Shown here piece after piece: positions 42,218 through 51,050 of a stretch of 57,103 nt of DNA. The number at the start of each line of letters is the position of its first letter. The first letter of the stretch is position 1. Source of the DNA: a bacterium (GTDB lineage: Bacteria > Cyanobacteriota > Vampirovibrionia > Gastranaerophilales > Gastranaerophilaceae); contig JAFRAO010000025.1 in assembly GCA_017405375.1 (NCBI GenBank), positions 1 to 57,103 of the forward strand, written 5' to 3'. Below the pieces are notes generated by a model. The model searched no databases. It was not told the DNA's origin and saw only the letters and a list, made by a program, of their open reading frames with translations. The translations under genes and the position numbers were made by a program.

Positions 42218-44334
42218 TCATTTTTTCCTAAAGATAAAGTTGCCAATTCGGCAAGTTTATTTTTAATAGCATTTTTCATTGATTCATCTTGTTCTAAATC
42301 TAAATATTTTTTATAAAAATTTATTGCATTTGCATAATCTTTTTCTTTTTCATAAGAAATAGCAAGTGCGTAGTATGCATAAGCATAATTTGGATTTTGT
42401 TCTATTACATTGTTGAAACAGCTTCTGCAGTTTATTAAATCTTCTTTTGAAGCATACGCTAAACCCAAGTTGAACCAAGCATCTGTGTAATTTTTATTTA
42501 TTGATACAGCTTTTTTGTAATTAATAATAGCTTTGTCAATATCATTTTCAAGTCTATATAGATTACCTAGCTTAAAGATTGTAAATTCATCATTTGGAGT
42601 TATTTTCAAAACTTCGTTATATGTTTCTATTGCAACTTGATTTTTTCCGCTTTTATACAATTCATCTGCTTCTTCAATCAATTTTTTTACTTTATCTTCT
42701 AACTGTTGTTTTTCTTCTTCTGTTGAAGTTAATTTTGTTGTTGATTCTTCTATTATGTTTTCTATCTGTGGCTTATTGTTTTCATTCAATGAAACAGCTA
42801 TGATAGATGGTTTTTCCGCTAAATCTGTAATATTTGCCGATTCAACTTTTGATATAGTTGTGTCATTTTTGTAATTTTTTGCTTTAAATGAATCGAAATC
42901 TTGTTTATATAAATCATTATCGTTTTCTATATCTATTGCTTTTTCATAGTTTTCGAACGCTAAATCATTTATTTTTAACATTTCATATGCTTTTGCAAGT
43001 CCATAATAAGCATAACTTTGATTTGAATCAATAGCAATAGCTTTTTCAAAATATGAAATAGAATCTTTATATTTAGATTTTGTTAACAGATAATCCCCTT
43101 TTGAAATTAGCGCAGAAACAAGATTGGATTTTAATCTTTCATTGTCTTTTTCTGGGATTAACTCTTCATAAAGTTCGATAGCTTCATCGTATTTTTTTAG
43201 TGCGTGTAAAGCTAAGGCTTTGTTTGCTTTTACGTCATAAGCATCAGGTACATCTTTCAAAATTTCATTATAATATTTTATTGCATTTGAGTAATTTTCA
43301 TCTTTGTGATACTGAAATGCCAATTCTTTTTTAACTTCAATATTAGTATTGTCTTTTTCTAATGATTTCAAAAGATTTTTTACGACTAAATCATCCTTGC
43401 CTTGTTTTTTATAAACGTTTGCGAGTAATTTATAAGCATCTGCATCATCAGGATATGCTTTAATATATTTTGAATATTCATTGATTGCATCATCATACAA
43501 TTCCATATCTGATAATAAGTTTGCATAATATATTCTAAGTGCAGTTAAATCCGGCTTAATAGAAAAAATTTGTTCGAATTGTTGTTTAGATAAATCGTAG
43601 TTTTCTAAATTATAATAAGAAACAGCCAAATCAGCTCTTGCTTGGAGATTATCAGGGTTATCTGTAATAGCTAATTTTAAAATATCAACAGCATTTGAGT
43701 ACTGCTTATTTTGGAATAAAGCATATCCGTAATTGGCTAATTCTTTAAAAGATTGACCGCCATTTTTGTATGCAACAGCGTATGATTTGCAGGCTAAATC
43801 ATATTTGCCTGATTTCAAATATGCAGTAGCTAAGTTTTCGCGTGCATCAAGATGGTTAGGATATACTGTTAAAAATAGATTATAATACTCTATTGCTTTA
43901 TCATATTTTCCTTGAGCGTATAAAACATTTGCAAGATTTATATAATTGTATTTGTATGTCGGGAATATTTCCATAGCTTGTTGATAAGAGTTATATGCGT
44001 TTTCATAATCGCCAAGTGTTTGTAGAATATTACCTATACTTATATATATAAATGCATCGTTAGGTCTTAATTTTATTGCAATTTTATAAGCACCTAATGC
44101 ATTTTGATAATCTCCTAAATCATTGTATAAACCGGCTAATTTAGTATATAAAATAGCATCTTCGCCCGCAATATCAATAGCTTGTCTAATCAATTTGACA
44201 GCTTCTTCCTGATTGCTTTGGTATTCTAACTTGCAAGCTTTTTCATATAATTCTTGAGCAGCTTTATCCATTTGAGCGGTTGCAGGTGAAATAAAATATA
44301 GAGATAATAAAAATGTTATAATTATTTTTTTCAA
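42214..44334 (-). CDS. Exported tetratricopeptide-repeat protein
   Basis: 706 residues: a signal peptide (MKKIIITFLLSLYFISPATA), then TPR units nearly end to end. Examples are AILYTKLAGLYNDLGDYQNALGAY, AFIYISIGNILQTLGDYENAYNSY and ADAYKLLANVYKKQGKDDLV. A non-TPR linker at about 490-545 is followed by four or more further repeats. It is probably a periplasmic scaffold that binds partner proteins. Coupling to the secreted 138-residue protein suggests a joint role. Confidence 0.85.
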   Translation of the reverse strand: MKKIIITFLLSLYFISPATAQMDKAAQELYEKACKLEYQSNQEEAVKLIRQAIDIAGEDAILYTKLAGLYNDLGDYQNALGAYKIAIKLRPNDAFIYISIGNILQTLGDYENAYNSYQQAMEIFPTYKYNYINLANVLYAQGKYDKAIEYYNLFLTVYPNHLDARENLATAYLKSGKYDLACKSYAVAYKNGGQSFKELANYGYALFQNKQYSNAVDILKLAITDNPDNLQARADLAVSYYNLENYDLSKQQFEQIFSIKPDLTALRIYYANLLSDMELYDDAINEYSKYIKAYPDDADAYKLLANVYKKQGKDDLVVKNLLKSLEKDNTNIEVKKELAFQYHKDENYSNAIKYYNEILKDVPDAYDVKANKALALHALKKYDEAIELYEELIPEKDNERLKSNLVSALISKGDYLLTKSKYKDSISYFEKAIAIDSNQSYAYYGLAKAYEMLKINDLAFENYEKAIDIENDNDLYKQDFDSFKAKNYKNDTTISKVESANITDLAEKPSIIAVSLNENNKPQIENIIEESTTKLTSTEEEKQQLEDKVKKLIEEADELYKSGKNQVAIETYNEVLKITPNDEFTIFKLGNLYRLENDIDKAIINYKKAVSINKNYTDAWFNLGLAYASKEDLINCRSCFNNVIEQNPNYAYAYYALAISYEKEKDYANAINFYKKYLDLEQDESMKNAIKNKLAELATLSLGKNE

Positions 44335-44394
44335 AATATAGCCTCCAAATTGTAGTAAGAAAATATTATCAAATTTTTATAAAATAATCAATAT

Positions 44395-45315
44395 TTAAAT
44401 TTGAGTAAAACTATGCGAGTATATATTTTTATTCATAATAATACATGCTGTTTTATAAATATCAACAGATTCTTTATCGGATTTATCATATTCAATTTCA
44501 GCAATATCAACAAAATCAGATATTATTGAGCCTAAATTTAATAAAAGTTCATCGGCTTTTGTATCAGGCTTTTTAGATTCTAACATTTTAACCATATTAT
44601 AAAGTTTTGAATCTGTTGCATCAACGATAGCACAATCTAAGCCTGCACCATAAGCGATTGCTAAAAACACTCGGTTGATAAGCGGACGCAGTTCTTTTGG
44701 TGAACCGTTTGAAATATTTGATAATCCTACAACTGTATTGCAAGCAGGGTCAAAACTTTCTTTTAACATTTTAACAGTATTAAGTGCTTCATTTGCTTGC
44801 GATTGATTAACGCTGATAGGCAAAATTAGCGGATCAAAATAAATTCTTTCATTTGAAATGTCTTTTTGAGAACAAGTTTCATATATATCTAAGGCTAATT
44901 CAATTCTTTCATCTGCTGTTTGCGGAATGCCGATAGAATTATTTAAAGTTAGAGCAATAAGTTTAGTGTTGTACTCTGCTGCCAAATCTGTCATGGATTC
45001 AAGTCTGTTTTTATCATCACTTGCACTGTTAATTATTATATTACTAAAACCTTTACAGCATTCAAGGCCTTTTTTCATTTCTATTGAATTTGTTGTATCA
45101 AGCGATAATCCTTTTATGGATTCATTTTGGGCTAAATTTATAAGCCAAGGAAGTATATTTTCTAAATTCCCTTTTGCCGGTCCAACGTTTAAATCAACAT
45201 AATCCATTGATTTTTGTTTTTTAATAAGCTCTTTTATAAAACTTTCATCTTTTGAAACAAGAGCTTCTTTTATTTTTTTTGATATTATGTGTATATTTTC
45301 GCCTATTAATTCCAT
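44395..45315 (-). CDS. Methyltetrahydrofolate:corrinoid methyltransferase-like protein (AcsE/DHPS fold)
   Basis: A 306-residue pterin-binding TIM barrel. Family elements are IGENIHIISKKIKEAL near the N-terminus, YVDLNVGPA (pterin-binding Asp/Asn), LSLDTTNSIEMKKGLE, NSAS, a central PLILPISVNQSQ and VVGLSNISNGSP. This pattern fits the methyltetrahydrofolate methyltransferases (AcsE of the Wood-Ljungdahl pathway, MetH domain 2) better than dihydropteroate synthase. No corrinoid protein or CODH/ACS gene is adjacent, so the methyl acceptor is unknown. It stands alone between a TPR gene and a coiled-coil gene. Confidence 0.75.
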   Translation of the reverse strand: MELIGENIHIISKKIKEALVSKDESFIKELIKKQKSMDYVDLNVGPAKGNLENILPWLINLAQNESIKGLSLDTTNSIEMKKGLECCKGFSNIIINSASDDKNRLESMTDLAAEYNTKLIALTLNNSIGIPQTADERIELALDIYETCSQKDISNERIYFDPLILPISVNQSQANEALNTVKMLKESFDPACNTVVGLSNISNGSPKELRPLINRVFLAIAYGAGLDCAIVDATDSKLYNMVKMLESKKPDTKADELLLNLGSIISDFVDIAEIEYDKSDKESVDIYKTACIIMNKNIYSHSFTQI

Positions 45316-45345
45316 AAATATATTCTACTACAAAAATATATTTAT

Positions 45346-45374
45346 GCAAAAAGAAAAACCGCCGAATGGCGGTT
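45346..45374 (-). terminator. Intrinsic terminator for the coiled-coil gene
   Basis: On the minus strand an AACCGCC / GGCGGTT stem (7 bp, loop ATTC; 45357-45374) is followed by TTTCTTTTT. It starts 50 nt after the stop of the 45424-46113 gene. Confidence 0.8.
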
Positions 45375-45423
45375 GAAGTTATTTATAGGAAGGAAATAAG
45401 GGAATTATTATAAATTTTTATTA

Positions 45424-46113
45424 TTAACTATTAAATACTTTACCAAATGAGCCATCAATATTATCTTGTAATACTTTTTTTACAGCTTCATATTCTGTTT
45501 GAAGAGCTTTGTATTCAGTTTCTTTTTTACTGATTTCTGCATCAATCTTTTTCTCTTCATTGTTTAATTTAGTAAGTTCTGCTTGGTATTCAGCTTCAGA
45601 TGCTTCAATCGCTTTATCATCTGATTCTGTTAAGAAGTTACTATTTACTGATGGATCGAATCTTTGCCACATTGAGTAGTATGTTCCATCTTCAGTTTCA
45701 TTTACCATACATAATTGTTTTTCAGCATCTGAAAGTGCTTCATATTCTTCAGGTGATACACTTACAGTTTGTTCAATATAAAGTTCATTATTCATCATCA
45801 TTTCATATAGTTCTGATTCAGAGTATTCTTCTTCGTTATAATTAACTACTGAATTATCAGCTGTATGTACCAAACGATAGTTTTGCATTGTTTTTAAAGT
45901 GGATGTATTTACAGGCATACTTACGTTGCTACCGTTTTGGAATATATTCATTTTAAACATTTGTTGGTTCATCATTTCAGCACGTCTTGTTGCTAAGTCT
46001 TCACCAACTTTTGCAAGTTGCATTCTTTTGTTATTAAGTTGTCCAACGCAAAATACATTGTCGCTCATTCTAGCTGTCAAAGATAATAATCTTACGTTTG
46101 ATGACATTCCCAT
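45424..46113 (-). CDS. Coiled-coil protein with conserved LLSLTARMSDN N-terminus
   Basis: 229 residues, no signal peptide or membrane segment. The N-terminal 50 residues (SSNVRLLSLTARMSDNVFCV...QLAKVGEDLATRRAEM) look like a conserved helical module. I recall the LLSLTAR start from uncharacterised proteins of gut Melainabacteria, unverified. The middle is acidic and Tyr/Met-rich; residues about 165-218 form a coiled coil (EAEYQAELTKLNNEEKKIDA...). RBS AGGAGA. The helical ends recall flagellar or secretion-chaperone substrates, but this is only a resemblance. Confidence 0.55.
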   Translation of the reverse strand: MGMSSNVRLLSLTARMSDNVFCVGQLNNKRMQLAKVGEDLATRRAEMMNQQMFKMNIFQNGSNVSMPVNTSTLKTMQNYRLVHTADNSVVNYNEEEYSESELYEMMMNNELYIEQTVSVSPEEYEALSDAEKQLCMVNETEDGTYYSMWQRFDPSVNSNFLTESDDKAIEASEAEYQAELTKLNNEEKKIDAEISKKETEYKALQTEYEAVKKVLQDNIDGSFGKVFNS

Positions 46114-46271
46114 AATGTATTCTCCTAGTTGACTTAACTTATTTCCCTTACATTTTATATATCGACTTTTTTAAAGAAAACTTTAAAATTTTGAACAAAT
46201 ATTTAACAATTTGTAACATTTGTTTTACGGTGAGATAAATTTTACATAGGACAGATTATGTTTATTCTCAT

Positions 46272-46500
46272 TGTGTAATCCCAAATAGTCGATAAATAGT
46301 GGGTTTGTTCTGAACAACAATCTTTGTCTCCATAAACCGGTTTGACTACTTTTTCAAAGAACTCTGATTTTGTGAAAAAGTAGTCAAATAAATTCAGCAT
46401 AAACAATTTATTTTTTGTGTCATCCTGAATAGCCGATTAATAGTGGATTTGATTTTGTATTGATATGATAATCTTAGGCGTATTTCAGGATCTGTTTAAC
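46272..46500. repeat. REP-like repeats in the glnA 3' gap
   Basis: Two degenerate direct copies, 46272-46307 and 46417-46452, agree at about 30 of 36 positions (TGTGTNATCC..AATAG-CGAT-AATAGTGG-TTTG). The second copy is bounded by ATCCTGAA (46422-46429) and TTCAGGAT (46484-46491), the same motifs as in the cluster at 26616-26724. This 450-nt region between two minus-strand genes holds these repeats and the 16-bp hairpin at 46341, and no gene that I can support. Confidence 0.6.
46341..46388. other. 16-bp perfect inverted repeat
   Basis: TTTGACTACTTTTTCA (46341-46356) and its exact complement (46373-46388) are separated by 16 nt. It lies between the two REP-like copies and is too far from genes to be an obvious terminator. 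It may be part of a small mobile or REP-type element. Confidence 0.6.
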
Positions 46501-46565
46501 ATCAAATGTATACTTAATAGTTTGAAAGATTATGAACACCTGAAAAACACGCAAACTTAGGCATA

Positions 46566-47933
46566 TTAGTATCTTTCCAAGTACTTATCTATTTCCCATT
46601 GAGAAACATACGTTCTAAATGAATCCCATTCATTATGTTTTGCTATTGTAAACATGTTGTAAACGTGCTCACCTAAAGCATTTTTAGCAACTTTTGAATT
46701 TTCCAATTCCCAAAGCGCTTCTGCCAAACTTCCCGGTAATGAATATATTTTCTTTCTTTTTCTTTCTTCTTCAGATAATGCATAAATATTTGCAACAACT
46801 TGTTTTGGCGGTTTTATGTCATTTTTTATACCGTCCATGCAGGCGCCTAAAATCACCGCAAAAGCTAAATATGGATTGCAAGAAGGGTCAGGCGACCTTA
46901 ATTCAACTCTTGTTGCATTTCCACGTTTTGCCGGAACTCTTAGTAAGGCACTTCTGTTTGCCAATGACCAAGCTAAATAAACAGGAGCTTCGTACCCCGG
47001 AACTAAACGTTTATAGCTGTTTACTGTCGGGTTAGTAACTGCAGTGAAACCTTTTACATGTTTTAATAATCCGCCAATAGAATTCATTGCTATATCAGAT
47101 AATTGAGATTCTGTCTTAGGGTCATAAAAAGCATTTTTACCGTTTTTGAACAATGAAACATTACAATGCATGCCGGAACCGTTAATACCATATATAGGTT
47201 TTGCCATAAATGTAGCGTGTAAGCCATATTGAGCAGCTATTGCTTTTACGGCAATTTTAAATGTAACCACATTATCTGCGGCAGTCAAAATATCTGCGTA
47301 TTTGAAATCAATTTCATGTTGACTGTCTGCAACTTCGTGATGTGATGCTTCAATATCAAATCCCATATTTTGAAGTGTTAAAACGATTTCAGCACGAATA
47401 TCTTCTCCTGAATCATCAGGCCCTATATCATAGTATCCTGCTCTATCATCTTTTAACAATGTAGGATTGTTTTCACTATCACGTCTGAATAAGAAAAATT
47501 CAACTTCAGGACCCATGTTCATCGTATAGCCATATTCAGATGCTTCTGTCATCATTCTTTTTAAGTTACAACGCGGACAACCTTCAAAAGGTGTACCGTC
47601 TGCATTATGAATATCACAAATTAATCTTGCTGTATTAACTCCGTTAAATTCGCGCCATGGTAAAATACAAAAAGTATTTTTATCAGGGAAAAATAACATA
47701 TCTGATGTTTCTATGCTTCTAAAACCTTGTATTGAAGAACCGTCTAACATCATTTCATTTTCTAACGCTTTATCTATATGCTCTGACGGTATAGTTAAAC
47801 TCTTAACTTGACCGTTTATATCAACAAACTGTAATTCTATAAATTTTATATTATTTTCTTTTATCGTTTCTTTAATTTGTTCTTCAGTAATATCTTTCCC
47901 GTTTAACGGAACATGCTTGAATTCAGTTTTCAT
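46566..47933 (-). CDS. glnA: Glutamine synthetase type I
   Basis: ATP-dependent amidation of glutamate, the main ammonia-assimilating step. The 455 residues are near the GSI length. Seen are the beta-grasp N-domain with MLDGSSIQGF, metal-binding MGPEVEFFLF, HHEVADSQHEIDF, NGSGMHCNVSLF, ATRVELRSPDPSCNPYLAFA and the C-terminal SQWEIDKYLERY. No NLYDLPPEE-type adenylylation loop is present near residue 385; EERKRKKIYSLPGSLAEAL occupies that place without the Tyr context. Its RBS is AAAGGAG. Confidence 0.96.
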   Translation of the reverse strand: MKTEFKHVPLNGKDITEEQIKETIKENNIKFIELQFVDINGQVKSLTIPSEHIDKALENEMMLDGSSIQGFRSIETSDMLFFPDKNTFCILPWREFNGVNTARLICDIHNADGTPFEGCPRCNLKRMMTEASEYGYTMNMGPEVEFFLFRRDSENNPTLLKDDRAGYYDIGPDDSGEDIRAEIVLTLQNMGFDIEASHHEVADSQHEIDFKYADILTAADNVVTFKIAVKAIAAQYGLHATFMAKPIYGINGSGMHCNVSLFKNGKNAFYDPKTESQLSDIAMNSIGGLLKHVKGFTAVTNPTVNSYKRLVPGYEAPVYLAWSLANRSALLRVPAKRGNATRVELRSPDPSCNPYLAFAVILGACMDGIKNDIKPPKQVVANIYALSEEERKRKKIYSLPGSLAEALWELENSKVAKNALGEHVYNMFTIAKHNEWDSFRTYVSQWEIDKYLERY

Positions 47934-48100
47934 ACAAATCTCCTTTTTTATATATTATTAATTTTACCATAATAATTGTGTATCTAAATATTTTTTTAAT
48001 ATAAATAAAATCATAAATATGTATGATTTAAAAATTAAAACATACTGCTAACATAATACTATACTCCTTAGAGACGACGATACACATATCCCTAATCAAT

Positions 48101-48130
48101 AGCTGTGAATTAGATTCATAGCTTTTTTTT
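48101..48130 (+). terminator. Intrinsic terminator without an upstream gene
   Basis: A stem AGCTGTGAAT / ATTCATAGCT (10 bp, one G-U; 48101-48110 and 48114-48123) is followed by eight T. Upstream on the plus strand there is only the 170-nt gap from the divergent glnA. CTAAT (48092-48096) can also pair with ATTAG (48109-48113), which would compete with the terminator. TTGTGT-N18-TATAAA at about 47979-48008 is a possible promoter. This suggests a short attenuated leader or small RNA before the HD-GYP gene. Confidence 0.55.
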
Positions 48131-48201
48131 ATATAGGCTTTTTTGCGTATTTTTTGTTGCTACCTATTTTAAATTTTCGAATTGTATTATATAATTTGTA
48201 T

Positions 48202-49437
48202 ATGAGAATTTTAACAACAGAAGAATTAGCAGATTTAAAAGTATTACCTTACAACATTTATTCAGAATATGGTGAAAAATTATTTTCGGCAGGAGAAGTT
48301 TTAACACCCGGAAAATTGTTACAACTTAAGAGTCTTAATAAAATATACCGAGATGATGAAGAGATTTTCGATGCTAAATCTGAAAACTTGGCTGATATTG
48401 ATTATATAAACAAAAAAGCGACTGATGATATTAACATTGAAGATATAGAAACTGAAGAATCTTATATAAACAAGGAAAATACATTAGATAGTTCTAAAAA
48501 AAATATTGATGATACACAAGACGATGAAGATAACCTTTTAAACAATAATGATTCAATAGAAGATATATTTCAAAAATATACAATTTCTTCTCAGAAAAAA
48601 GAAAAAGTTGTTGAAGTTTTTGACATGTATCAAAATCAAAACAATTTAAGAACAAACAACACCATTAATAACGCTGATCTAATAAATTATCAGGGTCCGA
48701 TTAACAAAACTGCAAAAATTACTCCTGATAACCAAATAAGAATCAAAGCATCTTTTTATGATGCAATAAATAATATGCGAAATCGTTCAATTAAAGAAAC
48801 TGTAGATTTGTTTTTAAATATCAGAAACACAATTTTGCAAGATATAATATACAGTCATGAAGATTTTACCTATTCTTCGCAAATTAAACTTATCGGAGAA
48901 TACCAAAAATGTCATGCTTTGAATGTAGCAATTTTATCCGGATTAGTTGCTAAAAGAATGCGTATGTCTGAATCACAAGTTTATGATATAGTTTTGGCAG
49001 GATTATTGCACGATATAGGCAAAATAAGACTTGACCCTGATTTGATTAACAGACACATACAAACTTTATCAAAACAAGAAAAAAAGATATTACAATTACA
49101 CACAAATATTGGCTATAAGATTTTATCTCAGGAAATGAAGTTACCTGAAAATATCGCATTAATAGCACTTGAACATCATGAAAACAATGATGGCTCAGGC
49201 TATCCGATACAGAAATCAGGCAATATGATTTCAAAAGAAAGTAAAATTGTTCATATATGCAATTACTTTGATAATCTTTCTTTCAACAGAACTCAATATA
49301 TAATAAAAAGCAATAAAGAAGCAGTTAAAATGATGTTAAAACTCGGTACAAAATACTTTGCACCGGAAGCATTATATGTATTTGTAAACATGTTTAGTTA
49401 CAATGATACCCAGAATTTTGAAGATATGATTCTTTAA
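48202..49437 (+). CDS. HD-GYP domain protein (c-di-GMP phosphodiesterase type)
   Basis: From the ATG at 48202 (MRILTTEELADLKVLPYNI) about 411 residues. The N-terminal third (SEYGEKLFSAGEVLTPGKLLQLKSL) resembles the DUF3391-like or FHA-like modules often fused to HD-GYP. A long acidic, low-complexity linker follows (about 70-150). The HD-GYP domain has KCHALNVAILSG, LLHDIGKIRL and HHENNDGSGYPI. It should hydrolyse c-di-GMP. It may be controlled by the attenuator-like structure just upstream. Confidence 0.88.
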   Translation: MRILTTEELADLKVLPYNIYSEYGEKLFSAGEVLTPGKLLQLKSLNKIYRDDEEIFDAKSENLADIDYINKKATDDINIEDIETEESYINKENTLDSSKKNIDDTQDDEDNLLNNNDSIEDIFQKYTISSQKKEKVVEVFDMYQNQNNLRTNNTINNADLINYQGPINKTAKITPDNQIRIKASFYDAINNMRNRSIKETVDLFLNIRNTILQDIIYSHEDFTYSSQIKLIGEYQKCHALNVAILSGLVAKRMRMSESQVYDIVLAGLLHDIGKIRLDPDLINRHIQTLSKQEKKILQLHTNIGYKILSQEMKLPENIALIALEHHENNDGSGYPIQKSGNMISKESKIVHICNYFDNLSFNRTQYIIKSNKEAVKMMLKLGTKYFAPEALYVFVNMFSYNDTQNFEDMIL

Positions 49438-49563
49438 TTTGGCATTTTTACTTTTTTGATTTTACTTTTATTATGTAACAATATGTAAAATTAAAAATTG
49501 TGTAATAGCAATTATAATATTTATGCGTTTTGATATAACTACAATGACGTTATAGGAGTAGAT

Positions 49564-50946
49564 ATGGACAGAATAAACAATTTGACAAGCATCAGACAAA
49601 TAAGCAATAGAAATTCAATCGAAAATAAAAAAGCACCTGTGCAGAATTTATATAAAGGTAATGAAGAAAAAATATCTAACGAATTAGACAAACTGGCTTT
49701 AATTAATAAAGTTTCTTTTTCCGGTAATCCTATAACAGAAACTCAAAAATCAGCAGACAAGAATTTGGTTGTTGGCAAAAACGGTTCATTTGATTTCAGA
49801 AATAAAGACATTTCAGGTATAAAATTTGACAAACGAGTTATTTTAGATGCCTGTCTTGATAACACAACGAAAATGTCTCATAAGCAAACTGATGATATTA
49901 AAAATCATATATCTGAGATGAAGAAACCAGGATTATGCAGTGAAAATTTAAAGTCTTTTATTGAAGGAGATAAGCAAATAAATTTAGCAATAATTGATGA
50001 TAAGCTATCAAATCACGTTTCATATAACCAAGCAATAAAAAGCTATTGCGAAAGAGGGTTTGATGAAACAGATAAACCGACTGACCATGCAAGCGGAACC
50101 GTTTCAATTATAGCAGATAAAGATAACGGTATTGTACCAAAAGCAAATATACATTATTACGCAGCAAAAAATGAAAAAGACTCAAATAAGAACTATACAA
50201 GTGTTATAAAAGAGATTATTGAAGAAAACAAAAATAAAGATAATAAAGATAAAATTTCAATGATTGTTATAACTCAAAAAAATAATGAAAATGCTTCCGA
50301 TTATAAAGAATTTGAAAAGACAGTAAAAGAAGCTATTGATTCGGGAATTTTTGTTGTAACAAGAAATATGTCAAAATTTTATGACGGATATGATTTTGGC
50401 GGATTAGACAGAGATCCGCTTCAAAATTCTGATGACCCAAGAAATTATAATGTAGTTGATAAATATAGAGAAAAAAATATATATGTTCCGATGAATCATA
50501 TGGTAACTGCAAAATGTTCTTCTGATAAATCTTTTGATATGAATAAGACAAATTCAGATTTGGATGCAGAAGATAAAAAAACTTATACACGTTTTGGACA
50601 ACTAAGTAATTGGTACTTATGCGATAAAAATGATGAAATACAGAGTTACAGATATGAAGGTAAAGAAGGCGGTAGAGCCTGGGGGGCTGCATGGTTAGCG
50701 GGTGTATATGCTGCTTGCAAAACAAAATACAATGATATGACACCATTAGATTTCTTTAAGGTAGCTGATTTAACTTCCCTAAATCACTTTGAATTAAATG
50801 ATCCGGACATATTTGATGCGGATAAAGATGAACTAATGCCAGCAGACCACAATGGTAATCATAAATTTTTTGCAAAATTAATCAATCCTGTAGCATTGTT
50901 CAATGGATTAGAAACATATGGACTAAAACCTTGTGATAAAAAATAA
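49564..50946 (+). CDS. Subtilase-fold (S8) protein with apparently lost catalytic residues
   Basis: 460 residues without a signal peptide. The subtilase core is recognisable: INLAIIDDKLSNH (catalytic Asp145 kept), HASGTVSIIADKDNGIVPKANIHYYAAK (the His-loop region and the following GVAPKAKIYYYA-type strand), and EGGRAWGAAWLAGVYAA in place of GTSMAAPxVAGVYA. By this alignment the nucleophile Ser is Ala372 and the catalytic His position is Pro172, with His175 at the second His of HGTHV. It starts with about 140 polar residues. It is probably an inactive binding protein, though a shifted alignment at the His cannot be excluded. Confidence 0.65.
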   Translation: MDRINNLTSIRQISNRNSIENKKAPVQNLYKGNEEKISNELDKLALINKVSFSGNPITETQKSADKNLVVGKNGSFDFRNKDISGIKFDKRVILDACLDNTTKMSHKQTDDIKNHISEMKKPGLCSENLKSFIEGDKQINLAIIDDKLSNHVSYNQAIKSYCERGFDETDKPTDHASGTVSIIADKDNGIVPKANIHYYAAKNEKDSNKNYTSVIKEIIEENKNKDNKDKISMIVITQKNNENASDYKEFEKTVKEAIDSGIFVVTRNMSKFYDGYDFGGLDRDPLQNSDDPRNYNVVDKYREKNIYVPMNHMVTAKCSSDKSFDMNKTNSDLDAEDKKTYTRFGQLSNWYLCDKNDEIQSYRYEGKEGGRAWGAAWLAGVYAACKTKYNDMTPLDFFKVADLTSLNHFELNDPDIFDADKDELMPADHNGNHKFFAKLINPVALFNGLETYGLKPCDKK

Positions 50947-51050
50947 GATTAAACAGCAATAGTAAATTAAGTTTTTGTCAACGAATAGTTTTTACATTAT
51001 TATTTGCGTGCTATAATAGTGCTTGTACATAGCATGATTATAATACTCGT

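Noticed and set aside
47934..48200. Glutamine (glnA) riboswitch upstream of glnA
   Set aside because: The known conserved core of the cyanobacterial glnA motif is not visible on the minus strand; the only structure is on the plus strand.
50333..50746. Minus-strand ORF of 137 codons inside the subtilase-fold gene
   Set aside because: His/Leu/Tyr-rich antisense shadow without RBS or recognisable domain.
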